In this document: positions 40,387 through 49,475 of the stretch, in pieces
How the letters are laid out: every line of letters starts with the position of its first letter
Position numbering within the stretch: position 1 is the first letter of the stretch
Assembly: GCA_936920195.1 (NCBI GenBank)
Contig: CAKZHE010000231.1
Span: 1 to 60,356, forward strand
DNA from: an uncultured cyanobacterium
GTDB taxonomy: Bacteria; Cyanobacteriota; Cyanobacteriia; Cyanobacteriales; FACHB-T130
DNA length: 60,356 nucleotides
Reading direction: 5' to 3'
The notes under the pieces: generated by a model
Databases searched by the model: none
What the model saw: the letters and a program-made list of their open reading frames with translations, nothing else
Told to the model about the DNA's origin: nothing
Position numbers and translations under genes: made by a program

Positions 40387-42735
40387 TTAATTGTCACTGT
40401 TTATGGCTTGTTGCACTCTCTCAACTTGCTTGGGTGCTTCCATTTCGGTAAATAGGCGAATAGCTGTTTGAAAGTTAGGTTGACTTTTTTCCCTATCGCC
40501 CATTTTTTGATAAGTCAAAGCAAGTTGAAAGTGAGCTTCAGCCAAGTCACATTTCGCACCGATTTTATCCAACAGTTCAATTGATTCTGTATGGCGATCA
40601 AGTGCTGTTTCAAAATTTCCCTGTTCTCTGCAAAGCTCTGCCTGATTAGTTAAAACCCTACCTTTGAACTGAGTATATCGACTGTCATCAAAATATTCTA
40701 TAGCTTCTTTATAAATCTCATCGGCTTTTTCAAAATCGCCTATATTCTTATAAGTTCCCCCTAGAAAGAACAGCATATATGCTTTTCCTCTAGAAGTTGT
40801 TTCCTTCTTCCTTTCCAATCTTTCTTTATAGATTGTGTCAGCCAAATGTTTTGATTTCTCAATATTTAAACATTCAGGACATGAATATAAAAAAGCTAAC
40901 AAAGACCCAAAAGCTTTTACTTGAAAATCAAATTTATTTTCTGTACAAGTTGAAATCGCTTCTTCCAAATAATCAAACGCTTCTTTAAAATTACACAAGC
41001 TTAGTTTGCAAAGAGAAATACTGATTTGTGCAGATGTTATATTGAGTCGCAGTCTTCTTTTTAAATCGTCTCCAATTATATTATTTTTTAGGCATTGTTC
41101 CATTTTTTTAATGGATTTTTCATTATATTCAATTGCTTTGTTAATCTCACCGAGAAAGTAATATTGTACACCTAATACTTGATTAAGAATGGCTAAGTTA
41201 AATTCAGAATCAATTTTCCCAATAATTGCGTTAATATTTAATTCTAACTCATTTGACAATCCTATTCTGTCAAATGAGTTACTTAAATATTCACCAGTTC
41301 CTTTTTGATAAAATCGATTTCGTCGAGGTGTTAAAATTACTTCTGCGGCTAGATTAAACTCGTCAATATTACAATAGTGATAATAAGCTTCAAAAGCTTT
41401 TAGTGCATCTTCTACCGCTTCAACTGTCTTAACACTTTCTGTCCAAAATTCTGCTGCTTTATGATTAGCTATTTCCCAATCTTCAGTTCTTCGTAGCCGT
41501 GCGATCGCTTCTGCCCGAATTACTGGATGCAGCCAATATTCCCCTTTATTAAATTCAACTAAAGAGCGATTTCGCAAAGCGTCTATTACTCGCTTAGGCT
41601 GTGCTTCTACCACATCCCATAATAAACATAATAACCCTTCCGTGGGAACAGTTGGTACATCTTGATAGCGATAGCATCCCAATCGGCAGAGCAACTTATA
41701 TGCGTCAGGATAGAGCAATTCTAAACGATTAAATTGGCTAGTAACTAAATCTTCTAAATCTCTTTCCACTAAGAGATCGCTTTCATTTTCATGCCAATAA
41801 GCCCCCATATCTCCAGCAAATTCTTCCCGAATCTCGCCGCAGAGAATACCCATTGCTTTAGCATTGCCGCCATAGGCTTTGTGCATCGCCTTCAACACAG
41901 TAATATCTACCTGAATGCGGCGGCTAAAAAACTGCTGCCATGCCTGTTCATCCAAAGCTGGCAAGCGGTAAAGTTCCACGGCAATCCCAGATTCGCATAA
42001 CTTTTCCCGGCTGGTAATCAAAGTCAGCGATTTCACAGTTGAATCGGTTAAAACTCGCAACAATTCCACATACTTGCGATGGGTTTCAATAAATCTCCCT
42101 TGCTTATCTAGAGCAGGTTCTAAATTATCAATTAAAATTCCCACTCTCCGGGTTTGCAGTTGCCGCTTCAGTCGCCCTAAAGAGATTAAAAACTCCCTTC
42201 CCGGTTCTTCCTGAAAGTCTTTTTTCAACCATTCTTCCACAACACTTTCAACGGTGGTAATATTCTCCTTTTCCTTAGCCATCAAAAGTTCTAATATCAC
42301 CTCAAAACCTTGAGTTTTTAAATACTCCTGCGCCAAAGTTGTCTTACCAACACCTCCAGCCGCTTGAATCAGGATGACTTTTTCACCTCGTTTAACGATG
42401 GTATTGAGATAGGCAACTGCTCCCTCTCTACCCACAAAACTAGGCTCGAATTCCGCAGGTTTTGGAGTTGTTTCTATCGGGATAGTTTCATCACCATTAT
42501 TTCCCACTAAATCAGGTTTGTATCGAGCGAATAACACCTTCAAGTTGCCCCGTTTCGGTGTGGCAAAGGCATCGCAAACAGCTTTAATGTGCTGCCTCAC
42601 AGTTGCCTGAGAAATAAACAGTGCGGCAGCAATTTCAGCATCTGTCTCTCCTGCCAGAAACTTTGCCAGTACCTCTTGCTGCCTTTCGGTTAGCTCATTA
42701 AATACTTCCTGAAACCAAGCTTGGTTCATTTTCAA
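40387..42735 (-). CDS. LuxR-type HTH, NB-ARC ATPase and TPR regulator
   Basis: The 782-aa STAND-family protein has an N-terminal LuxR/GerE-like helix-turn-helix (residues 13-65; LTERQQEVLAKFLAGETDAEIAAALFISQATVRQHIKAV, read in parts), a linker, an NB-ARC ATPase (P-loop AAGGVGKTTLA, residues 125-135; IGILIDNLEP Walker B) and C-terminal TPR-like helices (about 490-780). Such proteins use ATP-driven oligomerisation to act as transcriptional switches or defence sensors. The HTH suggests DNA binding. A small membrane-peptide gene follows on the plus strand from 42878. The target genes are not identifiable. Start Met at 42735 or 42729. Confidence 0.82.
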   Translation of the reverse strand: MKMNQAWFQEVFNELTERQQEVLAKFLAGETDAEIAAALFISQATVRQHIKAVCDAFATPKRGNLKVLFARYKPDLVGNNGDETIPIETTPKPAEFEPSFVGREGAVAYLNTIVKRGEKVILIQAAGGVGKTTLAQEYLKTQGFEVILELLMAKEKENITTVESVVEEWLKKDFQEEPGREFLISLGRLKRQLQTRRVGILIDNLEPALDKQGRFIETHRKYVELLRVLTDSTVKSLTLITSREKLCESGIAVELYRLPALDEQAWQQFFSRRIQVDITVLKAMHKAYGGNAKAMGILCGEIREEFAGDMGAYWHENESDLLVERDLEDLVTSQFNRLELLYPDAYKLLCRLGCYRYQDVPTVPTEGLLCLLWDVVEAQPKRVIDALRNRSLVEFNKGEYWLHPVIRAEAIARLRRTEDWEIANHKAAEFWTESVKTVEAVEDALKAFEAYYHYCNIDEFNLAAEVILTPRRNRFYQKGTGEYLSNSFDRIGLSNELELNINAIIGKIDSEFNLAILNQVLGVQYYFLGEINKAIEYNEKSIKKMEQCLKNNIIGDDLKRRLRLNITSAQISISLCKLSLCNFKEAFDYLEEAISTCTENKFDFQVKAFGSLLAFLYSCPECLNIEKSKHLADTIYKERLERKKETTSRGKAYMLFFLGGTYKNIGDFEKADEIYKEAIEYFDDSRYTQFKGRVLTNQAELCREQGNFETALDRHTESIELLDKIGAKCDLAEAHFQLALTYQKMGDREKSQPNFQTAIRLFTEMEAPKQVERVQQAINSDN

Positions 42736-42877
42736 TAGCTAGTTGCACAAATGTTTACTCAGTTTAGCGACTAAGACTCACGGGTTTAAAAGCCTTTGTG
42801 CAGGTTTGTGAATTACCTGACTGACAACATAAAGGTATGGACTAAAAATTATCTTAGCTTCTGGGAGGCAGAGAACC

Positions 42878-43024
42878 ATGACTCGCTACGAAAAACTTTA
42901 CATTGTGTTGTTTGGTATCAATCTAATTGTGCAAGCTACTGGTTTGTGGCTGAATTTTAATAAATCTCTGCAACCTCAGATCTTGTACAATTCTGAACTA
43001 GTTCGCTCTTGCGTTCAGAAATGA
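42878..43024 (+). CDS. Small single-pass membrane protein (48 aa)
   Basis: ATG 42878 follows GGGAGG at 42863-42868 and gives 48 residues starting MTRYEKLYIVLFGINLIVQA, with a hydrophobic stretch of about residues 8-25, ending RSCVQK at TGA 43024. It is in a gap between convergent/divergent neighbours. No function is recognised. The good Shine-Dalgarno and coherent hydrophobic helix support it, but such short frames also arise by chance. Confidence 0.4.
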   Translation: MTRYEKLYIVLFGINLIVQATGLWLNFNKSLQPQILYNSELVRSCVQK

Positions 43025-43162
43025 TTGAATTTGACGGCGCATGGAGGGTGGGTTTATGAAGGTTGTTGGTGAGGATGAAAATTCATCCCCAAACCCGCCC
43101 CAATTCTAAGATACAAGAGGTAGCGCCTCGGTATGCGATCGCCTTTTTCTAGATAAAATATC

Positions 43163-43951
43163 TTATTCTCCTGATGGTGACTGAAACTGTTGGGCAGCCT
43201 GTTGAACTACTTCTAATGATAGATCTAATAACTTGGCAATATCCTCTAAACTCAATCCAAACTGGAGCATACGCGGGATACTATCCAACTTGCCTTCTAA
43301 CCGAGCTTCTTGATAAACTCTGGTTTGCTTGAGATCGCTTAATCCAAACATAGCAGCAATTTCCTCTCGACTCTTTTGCGGTAGTTTATAAACCATGATG
43401 GTTTCAATTAAATCAATCAGATTGCGCTGAATCTCTTCATGGGTTAATTGTCTTCTAGCTTGGGCAACTAGCGCCTTAGCTTTTTCTTCTGCTGTATCTG
43501 CTTTTTCAATAATCAGCTTCACTACACCCACTCCCAGCGAAGTTGGTTCTTCTTCGCCAAGCTCATCAAGATAAATGCGCCTAACACGATTTAAATTGAT
43601 GATTTCTCCAAATTGTAGCGTTTCTTCCCTTTCTACACTGCGAGTCGGATAAATTACTACTACTTGCCAAGGATGGGGGAGTCTGTATTGCTTCAGATAG
43701 AGAAACAATTCGCCAAAAAGCCTGTAGTATAGACTGGGATCTGTCTGAAATTGAACTTCGACCAAGTAGAAGGGTTGATTGGTTTGCTCCGTTGTGGGTA
43801 AAAATAACCCATCCATGCGAAAAGCTAGTTGTTTGACTTCCTGGGATGTGAATTCATAGCCAACTGCCTGTTCTGGAGAACTGCCAATTAATTCAAAGAA
43901 GATGGTGGGGAACTCTTGGAATAATTGATAAAAGATACTGTCGGTTTTCAC
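43163..43951 (-). CDS. DUF2887/Rpn-like putative nuclease
   Basis: The 262-aa protein starts KTDSIFYQLFQEFPTIFFEL, typical of the DUF2887/Rpn recombination-promoting nuclease-like proteins of cyanobacteria. PD-(D/E)xK elements are D47 (RMDGLFLP) and E65-x-Q67 (YLVEVQFQ). The C-terminal half has an HTH-like LSLEDIAKLLDLSLEVVQQA. The in vivo role is not settled; transposition-linked or defence roles have been proposed for this group. It lies upstream of the GTTCGTAGTTGGGC repeat. Confidence 0.75.
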   Translation of the reverse strand: MKTDSIFYQLFQEFPTIFFELIGSSPEQAVGYEFTSQEVKQLAFRMDGLFLPTTEQTNQPFYLVEVQFQTDPSLYYRLFGELFLYLKQYRLPHPWQVVVIYPTRSVEREETLQFGEIINLNRVRRIYLDELGEEEPTSLGVGVVKLIIEKADTAEEKAKALVAQARRQLTHEEIQRNLIDLIETIMVYKLPQKSREEIAAMFGLSDLKQTRVYQEARLEGKLDSIPRMLQFGLSLEDIAKLLDLSLEVVQQAAQQFQSPSGE

Positions 43952-44061
43952 GGTCTTGTGATTGACTGTATTTTTATTTTACCTGCATCCTCCTGACTTA
44001 CGCAACTCGCCCAAGGTCGCTAAACGAACATGGTATAAACCAATACAGTTCAGTTAACTAA

Positions 44062-44116
44062 GTTCGTAGTTGGGCTTTAGCCCTCTCCGGATTAGGGCTA
44101 AAGCCCAACTACGAAC
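44062..44116. repeat. 55-bp palindromic repeat (GTTCGTAGTTGGGC family)
   Basis: GTTCGTAGTTGGGCTTTA... pairs with ...AAGCCCAACTACGAAC around CTCTCCGGATTAGGG. It is the second copy of the palindrome at 8643-8696, differing mainly in the centre. Confidence 0.85.
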
Positions 44117-44284
44117 CTTTGCGTTCTTTGATTTATGACCACCTATTAACTGAACCGTATTGTGGTATAAACTTAATATCGGGGTAGGAGCGGGTTTGCC
44201 TAAATCCAAAGTTCTGTTGCCCAGATTCTGCTCCACCCACCCCTACATAAATTGTGGTTAATCGACTGGACTTGATATCATTCC

Positions 44285-45418
44285 TTAAGATGCTTGGATT
44301 TCTTGAATTACCCAATCTAAAGTATTAAAGATATGCTCTAATACTGCCCCCGCTTGACGCGCCGACAGAAATCCACTGAGAAAATTAGAATCTTCTACTA
44401 AACGGATACCTTGAATTTTTGGAAAGCGCTGCAACAAAGATTGATGCTTCGATTCCTCATTGAATGGCGGCGCGGAAATTTTGGCTCCAAACTGCATTTG
44501 CACATCGCCCATCAATGTATTCATTTGCACAGAAATTAAGAGATGGGATTCTCCATTATGGGGTAATAAGGCTGAAAATGCCCCATCTACCCGACCTTTT
44601 CCCCAGAGAATTTGCAACTTTTTATTCTTTGCCCAATTCAAAGTTCTTCTGGCAACTTGACCTGCATCATACTCGCTTCTCGCTTCCAATTCGTGCAAGA
44701 AAGAAACTTCATCCCATTGTCTGCCCCGACGAGGAGTGCTAGATTTTTTCTGTTGGGCTTCTTCAGTTTGTCCAACTACTTTGGGAATCAGAATTTTGGT
44801 ATCTTTGCCCACATATTGCCTGATTTCCACTGCCAAAATTTCGGCAGGGTCCATTTGGGAGTTGAGAAATTCTACTACTTTTTGTAGTTCTGGAGGAATT
44901 TCATCGGAAACAAATATCAGGCGAATTTTTCCTTCTTCTAAGTTCTTTTTAACTTGTTTCCAAAAGGGTTCTCTGTCCGCATCAATGTTCAGGAATTCCC
45001 GCAAAACTTGTTCCGGTTCTCGTCCCTTATCTTGCCAGTAGGATTCAAATTGGTCGCGAATTGTTTCCACTGACCAATACAGACTAGCATGGGTGGCGCG
45101 GTCAAAACTTTGACCAACTAGATTATGCCAAGAATCAGCGGCATTTCCTTTCACTGATACCAAGGTAGGAATGGCATCTTGATCTAAAAATAAATGATCG
45201 ACTGAACCTCGGTCTTTACCGTATTCTTCGGAGGGAACTAAAATTTGCGGCGCAATTAATAACCATTTTCTCGGTTCGGCACTGTCTATCTGATCTCCTG
45301 GTAACAAACTAGGATATTGTTCCAGAAGTTTTTGCAATCCTTTTTGGGGATGAAAACTTTCGGCGGTCATTTTAAAAAGTTGACCGTCTTCGTGGATTTG
45401 ATAGATACCATCACTCAT
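44285..45418 (-). CDS. PD-(D/E)xK-like protein, possible nuclease with altered active site
   Basis: The 377-aa protein resembles NucS/DUF91-type endonucleases in the segment KDRGSVDHLFLDQDAIPTLVSVKGNAADSWHNLVGQ. The metal Asp is D74 and the Lys is K90, but the expected Glu of the (D/E)xK triad is Ser88 (VSVK). The C-terminal half has no recognisable motif beyond SRRGRQWDE and FSALLPHNGESHLL. It may be a catalytically altered relative or a member of a different family. It is a lone gene between hairpin repeats. Confidence 0.5.
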   Translation of the reverse strand: MSDGIYQIHEDGQLFKMTAESFHPQKGLQKLLEQYPSLLPGDQIDSAEPRKWLLIAPQILVPSEEYGKDRGSVDHLFLDQDAIPTLVSVKGNAADSWHNLVGQSFDRATHASLYWSVETIRDQFESYWQDKGREPEQVLREFLNIDADREPFWKQVKKNLEEGKIRLIFVSDEIPPELQKVVEFLNSQMDPAEILAVEIRQYVGKDTKILIPKVVGQTEEAQQKKSSTPRRGRQWDEVSFLHELEARSEYDAGQVARRTLNWAKNKKLQILWGKGRVDGAFSALLPHNGESHLLISVQMNTLMGDVQMQFGAKISAPPFNEESKHQSLLQRFPKIQGIRLVEDSNFLSGFLSARQAGAVLEHIFNTLDWVIQEIQAS

Positions 45419-45543
45419 GGGAATTCCTTATTGTTTGGAATAGTGCCTACTTTAAGATTGTCTAATAGATTGATGCCACATTTCACAGAAAGCTGAATAG
45501 TCTTTTTGACTATATCAACTGGATAATGATGATTTTTAGCTTT

Positions 45544-45822
45544 TCAATTTTTGGTCTTCCCCCCGGTTTTTAAATTAGACTTGATCGAGTCTAATTCATC
45601 TTTTTTTTCGGTTAATTTCTCCCTATCCTCTGGCGGTAATCCTTTTTCAGCCGCCATTGCACGTTTTTTCCAATACTCTCGTGATGCTAATAAATCTCTG
45701 ACTTTGATTTCTAACGCTCTCAGTCTTTTCTGCTTTTCTAAAGCTTTTTCTTTCCAATTATCTCGACCAGCGCGGAACAACCGGGCTAATCTGCTCGGTG
45801 GGCTTTTAAACTCTGACATCAA
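45544..45822 (-). CDS. Small basic coiled-coil protein, unknown
   Basis: The 92-aa protein starts SEFKSPPSRLARLFRAGRDNWKEKALEKQKRLRALEIKVRDLLASREYWKKRA, a strong amphipathic helix with a basic face, then ends KGLPPEDREKLTEKKDELDSIKSNLKTG. Its N-terminal pattern resembles a short protein found next to transposases in cyanobacteria; this is a weak recollection. No domain is known to me. It is flanked by repeats and has no operon neighbour. Confidence 0.45.
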   Translation of the reverse strand: MMSEFKSPPSRLARLFRAGRDNWKEKALEKQKRLRALEIKVRDLLASREYWKKRAMAAEKGLPPEDREKLTEKKDELDSIKSNLKTGGKTKN

Positions 45823-45902
45823 CTTTTACCTCCTTCAGAAAATTGACATCGTTGTTGTATGAATAATATCACTCGAAAATTCCCAAAGTCAACAACCTAG
45901 TT

Positions 45903-45933
45903 AGTAGAGACGTTCCGCTGGAACGTCTCTACT
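45903..45933. repeat. 14-bp perfect hairpin (AGTAGAGACGTTCC)
   Basis: AGTAGAGACGTTCC (45903-45916) and GGAACGTCTCTACT (45920-45933) pair perfectly over a 3-nt loop. Such a palindrome could terminate transcription or be an interspersed repeat; no T-run follows clearly. Confidence 0.8.
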
Positions 45934-45962
45934 GATTTTAGAGAATTTGGTTAACCCTAGGC

Positions 45963-46270
45963 TAGGCTGTTGACTCTGCGGGTTTTTGAGCAATTTTATT
46001 CATGAAATAACTGTGTCTGACATTCCCTAACTGGTTCCCAGGCTCGGCCTGGGAACCGATATCGAGAGGCTCTGCCTCGCTTGGCACTCATACGAGGCAG
46101 AGCCTCTCAATGGGCATTCCCAGGCAGAGCCTGGGAACGAGTAAAATCCCCCTTTTTAAGGGGGATTTTGAGCAAATCTCCGGTTCCCCCCTTTTGAAGG
46201 GGGGTTAGGGGGGATCGAACACGGTTATTGCATGAATAAAGTTGATCAAAAACCTGCAAAGTGAGCAGCC
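45963..46270. mobile_element. MITE-like element 1 (TAGGCTGTTGACTCTG), decayed right end
   Basis: The left end TAGGCTGTTGACTCTG (45963-45978) and ATTTTATTCATGAAATAA match MITE 2 at 56706. Inside are nested palindromes: GGTTCCCAGGC pair (46033-46057), a 16-bp perfect stem 46064-46079 with 46093-46108, and CCCAGGC/GCCTGGG (46119-46135). Then comes the GGTTCCCCCC-rich block shared with MITE 2 in inverted order. The right end (GTTGATCAAAAACCTGCAAAGTGAGCAGCC region) has a degenerate TIR. No gene is present. Confidence 0.7.
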
Positions 46271-46291
46271 AGGGAACATTTACCAGTGGTA

Positions 46292-46321
46292 GGTTGGGTT
46301 TTGCTGTCGCGCAACCCAACC
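46292..46321. repeat. Hairpin GGTTGGGTT / AACCCAACC
   Basis: GGTTGGGTT and AACCCAACC pair around TTGCTGTCGCGCA just downstream of the rnj stop (46334). It may terminate the minus-strand rnj transcript or be an interspersed repeat. Confidence 0.5.
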
Positions 46322-46333
46322 GACAATTATAAT

Positions 46334-48196
46334 TTAAATTGCCACCTTCGCCGTTGAACGTCGCCGTCTGCCAGCAGATTTGATGGCTGGTTCCTCTGGC
46401 ATACTCAGCAACAATACTAGCAGGGGACGACCTTGCAATTCCCGCCGCAGCAACCGTTGTAAGTCTCGCTCCATTTGCACCTGCAAGCCAGTCCAATCGA
46501 CCTCTAATTGGTCTTCGCCAAAAGATCGGGCAAATTCTGTCCAGCGATCGCGCAATAATTCTTCTAGGGCTTTTTGCATTAATGCTTGTAATAAAGTCCG
46601 TTCTACGGAAGTTACTACCCCCCGCAGGTGAACTTCCGGCTTTGCCAGCAGTTGTCCTTCCCAATCCACTGCCACTGCTACCGTAACTACTCCATCTTCT
46701 GCTAATTGTTGCCGCTCTTTCATCACTCGGTCGTGAACCACGCCAGAATTATCGACTAATTGAATTCCTGAAGGTACTTTGTCAATAATCCGAATTGATT
46801 CTTCTGTCAACCCCACCACATCCCCGTTGTCAATAATCACCATATTTTCCGGGGGAATGCCCATACTTTGAGCCGTCTTAGAATGCTGCACCAACATTCG
46901 ATGTTCGCCGTGGACTGGTAAAAAGAATTTCGGACGGGTGAGTCCAATCATCAACTTTTGTTCTTCTTGGCAACCATGACCAGAAACATGAATCCCTTTA
47001 TCTCTGCCGTAGACCACATGAGCGCCTTGAATCATCAATTTGTCAATCGTATTGACTACCGAAATAGTATTACCGGGAATTGGATTTGCCGAGAAAACAA
47101 TCGTATCTCCCCGCCGTACTTTCACATCTCGGTGTTCGCCGTTGGCAATCCGGGTTAAGGCTGCCATTGGTTCGCCTTGGGAACCCGTGGTTAAAATCAG
47201 CACTTGCTCATCCGGCATCTGGCGAATTGCTTGTAAGGAAGCAAAAACATTATCTGTACATTTGATGTAACCCAGAGTACGCGCATGGGCAATTACATTC
47301 AACATTGAACGTCCTACCACTGCCACCCGACGATTATGTTTTTCTGCCAGTTGCAGCACAATATTCAGTCGATGGACGGAGGAAGCAAAGGTAGTAACCA
47401 GTATTCTGCCAGTCGCGAGGGAAAAAATCCGGTCAAGGTTAGGAATTACTGACTTTTCGGAAGGGGTAAATCCCGGAACTTCGGAATTAGTGGAGTCGCT
47501 AATTAGGCACAAAACCCCTTTTTCACCGTGTTCTGCCAGTCGTTGCAAGTCATAAAATTCCCCATCAACTGGAGTATGGTCAATTTTGAAATCTCCCGTG
47601 TGAATGACCACACCTACAGGAGTATGTAGAGCAACGGTGAAGCTATCAGCAATTGAGTGAGTATTGCGAATATATTCCACAAAAAAGGAAGTCCCAATCC
47701 GCACAATATCGCGAGGGCGAACGGTTCTTAGTTCGGTTCGATTGGCAACTCCAGCTTCTTCTAATTTCCCCTGTAATAGAGCCATTGCTAGCCGGGGACC
47801 ATAGATGACGGGAATATCAAATTGTTTCAAATGATAGGGAATGCCGCCAATATGGTCTTCATGTCCGTGGGTGACAATCATGCCCTTAATTTTATGGCGA
47901 TTTTCCCGCAGATAGGTCATGTCAGGGAGGACAATATTGATCCCGTGCATCCCATCGGTAGGAAAGGCAATTCCCGCATCCAGGAGAACTATTTCGTCGT
48001 TAATTTCAAAGACGCAGGTATTCTTGCCAATTTCGTGCAATCCCCCCAAAGGAATTATTTTCAAAGTTGGCGCAGCGTCTTTACTCGTTAACGGTTCTTT
48101 GTTGGGCAATGATTCTTTGATGATGGGCAATTCTTTGGTTACTGACAATGATTCTTTGATAACGGGTAGTTCTTTTCTGCTAATTGGCATTTGCAT
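46334..48196 (-). CDS. rnj: Ribonuclease J
   Basis: RNase J is a beta-CASP metallo-ribonuclease with endo- and 5'-exonuclease activity, central to mRNA turnover in cyanobacteria. The 620-aa protein has HGHEDHIGG (residues 110-118), the metal site, plus the beta-CASP motifs and the C-terminal dimer domain (LRGVVTSVERTLLQALMQKAL...). The N-terminus has an unusual extension with KELPVIKESLSVT and KELPIIKESLP, a repeated decapeptide, before the conserved TLKIIPLGG at about residue 44. It follows dapA and asd on the same strand, a known cyanobacterial arrangement. Confidence 0.95.
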   Translation of the reverse strand: MQMPISRKELPVIKESLSVTKELPIIKESLPNKEPLTSKDAAPTLKIIPLGGLHEIGKNTCVFEINDEIVLLDAGIAFPTDGMHGINIVLPDMTYLRENRHKIKGMIVTHGHEDHIGGIPYHLKQFDIPVIYGPRLAMALLQGKLEEAGVANRTELRTVRPRDIVRIGTSFFVEYIRNTHSIADSFTVALHTPVGVVIHTGDFKIDHTPVDGEFYDLQRLAEHGEKGVLCLISDSTNSEVPGFTPSEKSVIPNLDRIFSLATGRILVTTFASSVHRLNIVLQLAEKHNRRVAVVGRSMLNVIAHARTLGYIKCTDNVFASLQAIRQMPDEQVLILTTGSQGEPMAALTRIANGEHRDVKVRRGDTIVFSANPIPGNTISVVNTIDKLMIQGAHVVYGRDKGIHVSGHGCQEEQKLMIGLTRPKFFLPVHGEHRMLVQHSKTAQSMGIPPENMVIIDNGDVVGLTEESIRIIDKVPSGIQLVDNSGVVHDRVMKERQQLAEDGVVTVAVAVDWEGQLLAKPEVHLRGVVTSVERTLLQALMQKALEELLRDRWTEFARSFGEDQLEVDWTGLQVQMERDLQRLLRRELQGRPLLVLLLSMPEEPAIKSAGRRRRSTAKVAI

Positions 48197-48400
48197 TGTG
48201 ATTTTGTGGGTTGTAGGTTAATGGAAAAATTGGCATTTGAAACAATTCTGGCTATTTTTAAGATGGCGAATCAGGGGGCTGGAAAATAGCCAAATTCCCC
48301 GTCTTTTTAGCCGGAAAGACTTTATTAACTAAGGTATGAGGAATCAGAAATGGCGAACTAATAGGCCATCAACTTTAGTATTTAAATCGTAAACTTCACT

Positions 48401-48567
48401 ATTCACTATTCATTCACTATCCCCTATTCACTATTCATTCACTATCCCCTATTCACTATTCATTCACTATCCCCTATTCACTATTCCCTGTTCCCTGTTC
48501 ACTATTCACTATTCCCTGTTCACTATTCACTGTTCCCTGTTCCCCGTTCCCTGTTCCCTCTTCCCTA
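48401..48567. repeat. Short tandem repeats (CACTATTC/CCCTATTC/CCCTGTTC type)
   Basis: The stretch consists of degenerate CACTATTCACTATTCATT and CCCTGTTCC units, including three copies of a 26-bp unit starting TATTCACTATTCATTCACTA. It reads into the last codons of dapA. Such STRR-like arrays are common between cyanobacterial genes. Just upstream (48197-48400) I see only a possible inverted pair TGGCTATTTTT...AAAATAGCCA at about 48251-48293 and no gene. Confidence 0.85.
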
Positions 48568-49461
48568 AAGCAGTGATAGCTCAATCATTACATCCTCTAG
48601 ATTTTTGTGCATTTCAACTGGTAAATCGCAAAGGGGTGGGCGAGTAGTTCCCACTTCCCAACCTTGCAATTGGAGAGCAGCTTTAATAGGAATAGGATTA
48701 GTGGTACAAAACAGAACTTTAAATAAGGGGAAAAGTTGCAAGTGAATTTCAATTGCTAGTTGAGTTTGCCCATTTTCAAAGGCTTGAATTGCCTTTTGGA
48801 GTTTTAATCCTACTAAATGGCTAGCCACGCTAATTACGCCATTACCACCTACTGCCAGGGTAGGCAGGGTTAAGGAATCATCTCCAGAGTAAATGGCAAA
48901 TTCTGATGGTACTGAGCGGCGAATTTGACTAACTTGATCGAGATTGCCGCTGGCTTCTTTAATCCCGACGATATTCGGAATTTCCGCTAGTCGAACTACG
49001 GTTTCCGGAAGGAGATTTTGCCCAGTTCGTCCCGGAATGTTATAGAGGAGCAGGGGCAATTCGGGACAGGCTTGAGCGATCGCCTGAAAATGATTATACA
49101 GTCCTGCTTGGGGAGGTTTATTGTAATAGGGTACAACCTGTAGGGAACCATCTAATCCTAGTTTAGCGGCTTTTTCGGTAGCTGCGATCGCCTCTTTGGT
49201 GGAATTTGACCCAGTTCCGGCAATTATTTTCGCTTTTCCGGCTACTGCTCCTTGTACGGACTGAAATAATTCATATTCCTCCGCCCAAGTCAGGGTAGGA
49301 GATTCTCCCGTTGTCCCACAAACTACCAGGGCATCGGAGCCTTGGTCAACTAAATGGGCTGCTAGTTTGGCTGCTACTTCATAGTTTACACTCCCATCGG
49401 CTTTAAATGGTGTCACCATCGCGGTGATAATGCGTCCAAAATTTACCACACTCTTATCCAC
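48565..49461 (-). CDS. dapA: 4-hydroxy-tetrahydrodipicolinate synthase (DapA)
   Basis: DapA condenses aspartate semialdehyde with pyruvate, the first committed step to lysine and diaminopimelate. The 298-aa protein has the TIM-barrel motifs: [25 protein letters not shown], the Tyr of [11 protein letters not shown] (about residue 137) and the Schiff-base Lys of GIKEASG (about residue 165). Its neighbour asd makes the substrate, and the 14-bp gap between them suggests an operon asd-dapA-rnj. Confidence 0.95.
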   Translation of the reverse strand: MDKSVVNFGRIITAMVTPFKADGSVNYEVAAKLAAHLVDQGSDALVVCGTTGESPTLTWAEEYELFQSVQGAVAGKAKIIAGTGSNSTKEAIAATEKAAKLGLDGSLQVVPYYNKPPQAGLYNHFQAIAQACPELPLLLYNIPGRTGQNLLPETVVRLAEIPNIVGIKEASGNLDQVSQIRRSVPSEFAIYSGDDSLTLPTLAVGGNGVISVASHLVGLKLQKAIQAFENGQTQLAIEIHLQLFPLFKVLFCTTNPIPIKAALQLQGWEVGTTRPPLCDLPVEMHKNLEDVMIELSLL

Positions 49462-49475
49462 TCCTCAAAATCAGC

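Noticed and set aside
46107-46664. 185-codon minus-strand frame across MITE 1 and the rnj 3' end
   Set aside because: It covers hairpin repeats and overlaps rnj in another frame; translation is Arg/Pro/Gly-rich noise.
48401-48567. CRISPR array
   Set aside because: No constant repeat/variable spacer order; it is a degenerate tandem repeat.
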